NCBI GenBank assembly: GCA_004151065.3
Contig: NWUY0300060401.1
Location: 23,977 to 39,744, forward strand
Direction: 5' to 3'
DNA: 15,768 nucleotides
Source: Larix sibirica
Lineage: Eukaryota > Streptophyta > Pinopsida > Pinales > Pinaceae
The notes under the pieces were generated by a model that saw only the letters and a program-made list of their open reading frames with translations, was not told the DNA's origin and ran no database searches. Shown in pieces: positions 15,233 through 15,768 of the stretch (positions are counted from its first letter, which is position 1; every line of letters starts with the position of its first letter). The position numbers were made by a program, and so were the translations under genes.

Positions 15233-15768
15233 TAAATAAAATTAGGTACATAAAAAATAATTAAGCTCATCGAGGTAAGATCTTTGCTTGTCTCAAATAC
15301 AATAAGGGAAGGGAATAAATTCCTCATACCCTTTGTAGGTTCAAGAATTTCCTAGTCTGGGCCCAAGAATTTATCACCGCCTTTACCCTAATTTTGGGTT
15401 GAGAGGCCGATGAGGAGGTTGATGAAGGAATTGTGCACTCATTGATGCTTTAAATGCCCCGAATATGCCTCAACTTAATTATGTCAAGGCCATGTCCATT
15501 GGAATGAGGACCTTATTGGCATATTTACATGTCATAGGTCCATATTCAAGTACCCCTTTACGTGTTTCATCTCTTAATTTTATGTCAACCTCAACATATT
15601 GACGTTTTGGGTCTTCAGAATGACGAATACAGAAATCCAAATAGGTTGTTCGATAGGATTCCAAGGGTTAAGAAATGGGAGTAAAATGCCACATGGTTCC
15701 TCTTTGTGACAGAATTCATGTATAGAACCTACTCATTGATAACAAGGAAAGAGTAGGAGAGGATGCTA
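15233..15768. other. Flank beyond the second gypsy LTR, no assigned gene
   Basis: One open frame on the minus strand (15479-15664, 61 residues, containing FCIRHSEDPKRQYVEVDIKL) has a charged, soluble-protein composition. The minus strand also reads SSTSSSASQPKIRVKAVINS near 15430-15370 in another frame. I recognise no family. It may be the remains of an element into which the gypsy copy inserted. Confidence 0.4.

Overview
The window looks like intergenic DNA from the nuclear genome of a seed plant. It is AT-rich, has no intact host gene, no RNA gene and nothing bacterial, and almost everything recognisable is eroded LTR retrotransposon of plant Ty3/gypsy and Ty1/copia type. Their reading frames are broken by stops and small frameshifts, and several stops are C-to-T or G-to-A type changes, as expected for old methylated plant repeats. 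The species cannot be told from the sequence; a large, repeat-rich genome is likely. Ambiguous bases at 8026, 8711 and 9893-9894 show this is a draft assembly.

Layout: (1) 1-1406, minus strand: a 300-bp LTR (TGTTG...CAACA), an 11/12 match to the initiator-Met tRNA primer site directly beside it, and about 1.1 kb of internal sequence with no coding signal but many AAGTCGA-type repeats. This may be a non-autonomous copia-like element running off the left edge. (2) 1407-1830: spacer ending in a GC-rich nested inverted repeat. (3) 1833-5691, plus strand: Ty3/gypsy pol in the order protease, archaeal-type RNase H, reverse transcriptase, degenerate RNase H, integrase. gag and LTRs are not seen. (4) 5692-9249: AT-rich sequence without a recognisable gene, holding a 38-bp tandem repeat, a 24-bp direct repeat and a 281-bp tandem duplication. 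(5) 9250-11054, minus strand: Ty1/copia gag, protease and integrase, with no reverse transcriptase. (6) 11631-15232, minus strand: a second Ty3/gypsy element with 5' LTR, primer site, gag, protease and the first part of reverse transcriptase. A tRNA-derived SINE-like insertion lies between protease and reverse transcriptase, and reverse transcriptase is cut off at 11631. (7) 15233-15768: flank with no assigned gene.

None of the elements can be active. The most interesting signal is in element 3. A complete-length second RNase H-like domain (about 2431-2820) sits upstream of reverse transcriptase, while the RNase H in the usual place after reverse transcriptase has lost its acidic residues. 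The ambiguous bases also coincide with structural oddities (a duplication junction and an integrase deletion), so some apparent rearrangements may be assembly artefacts.
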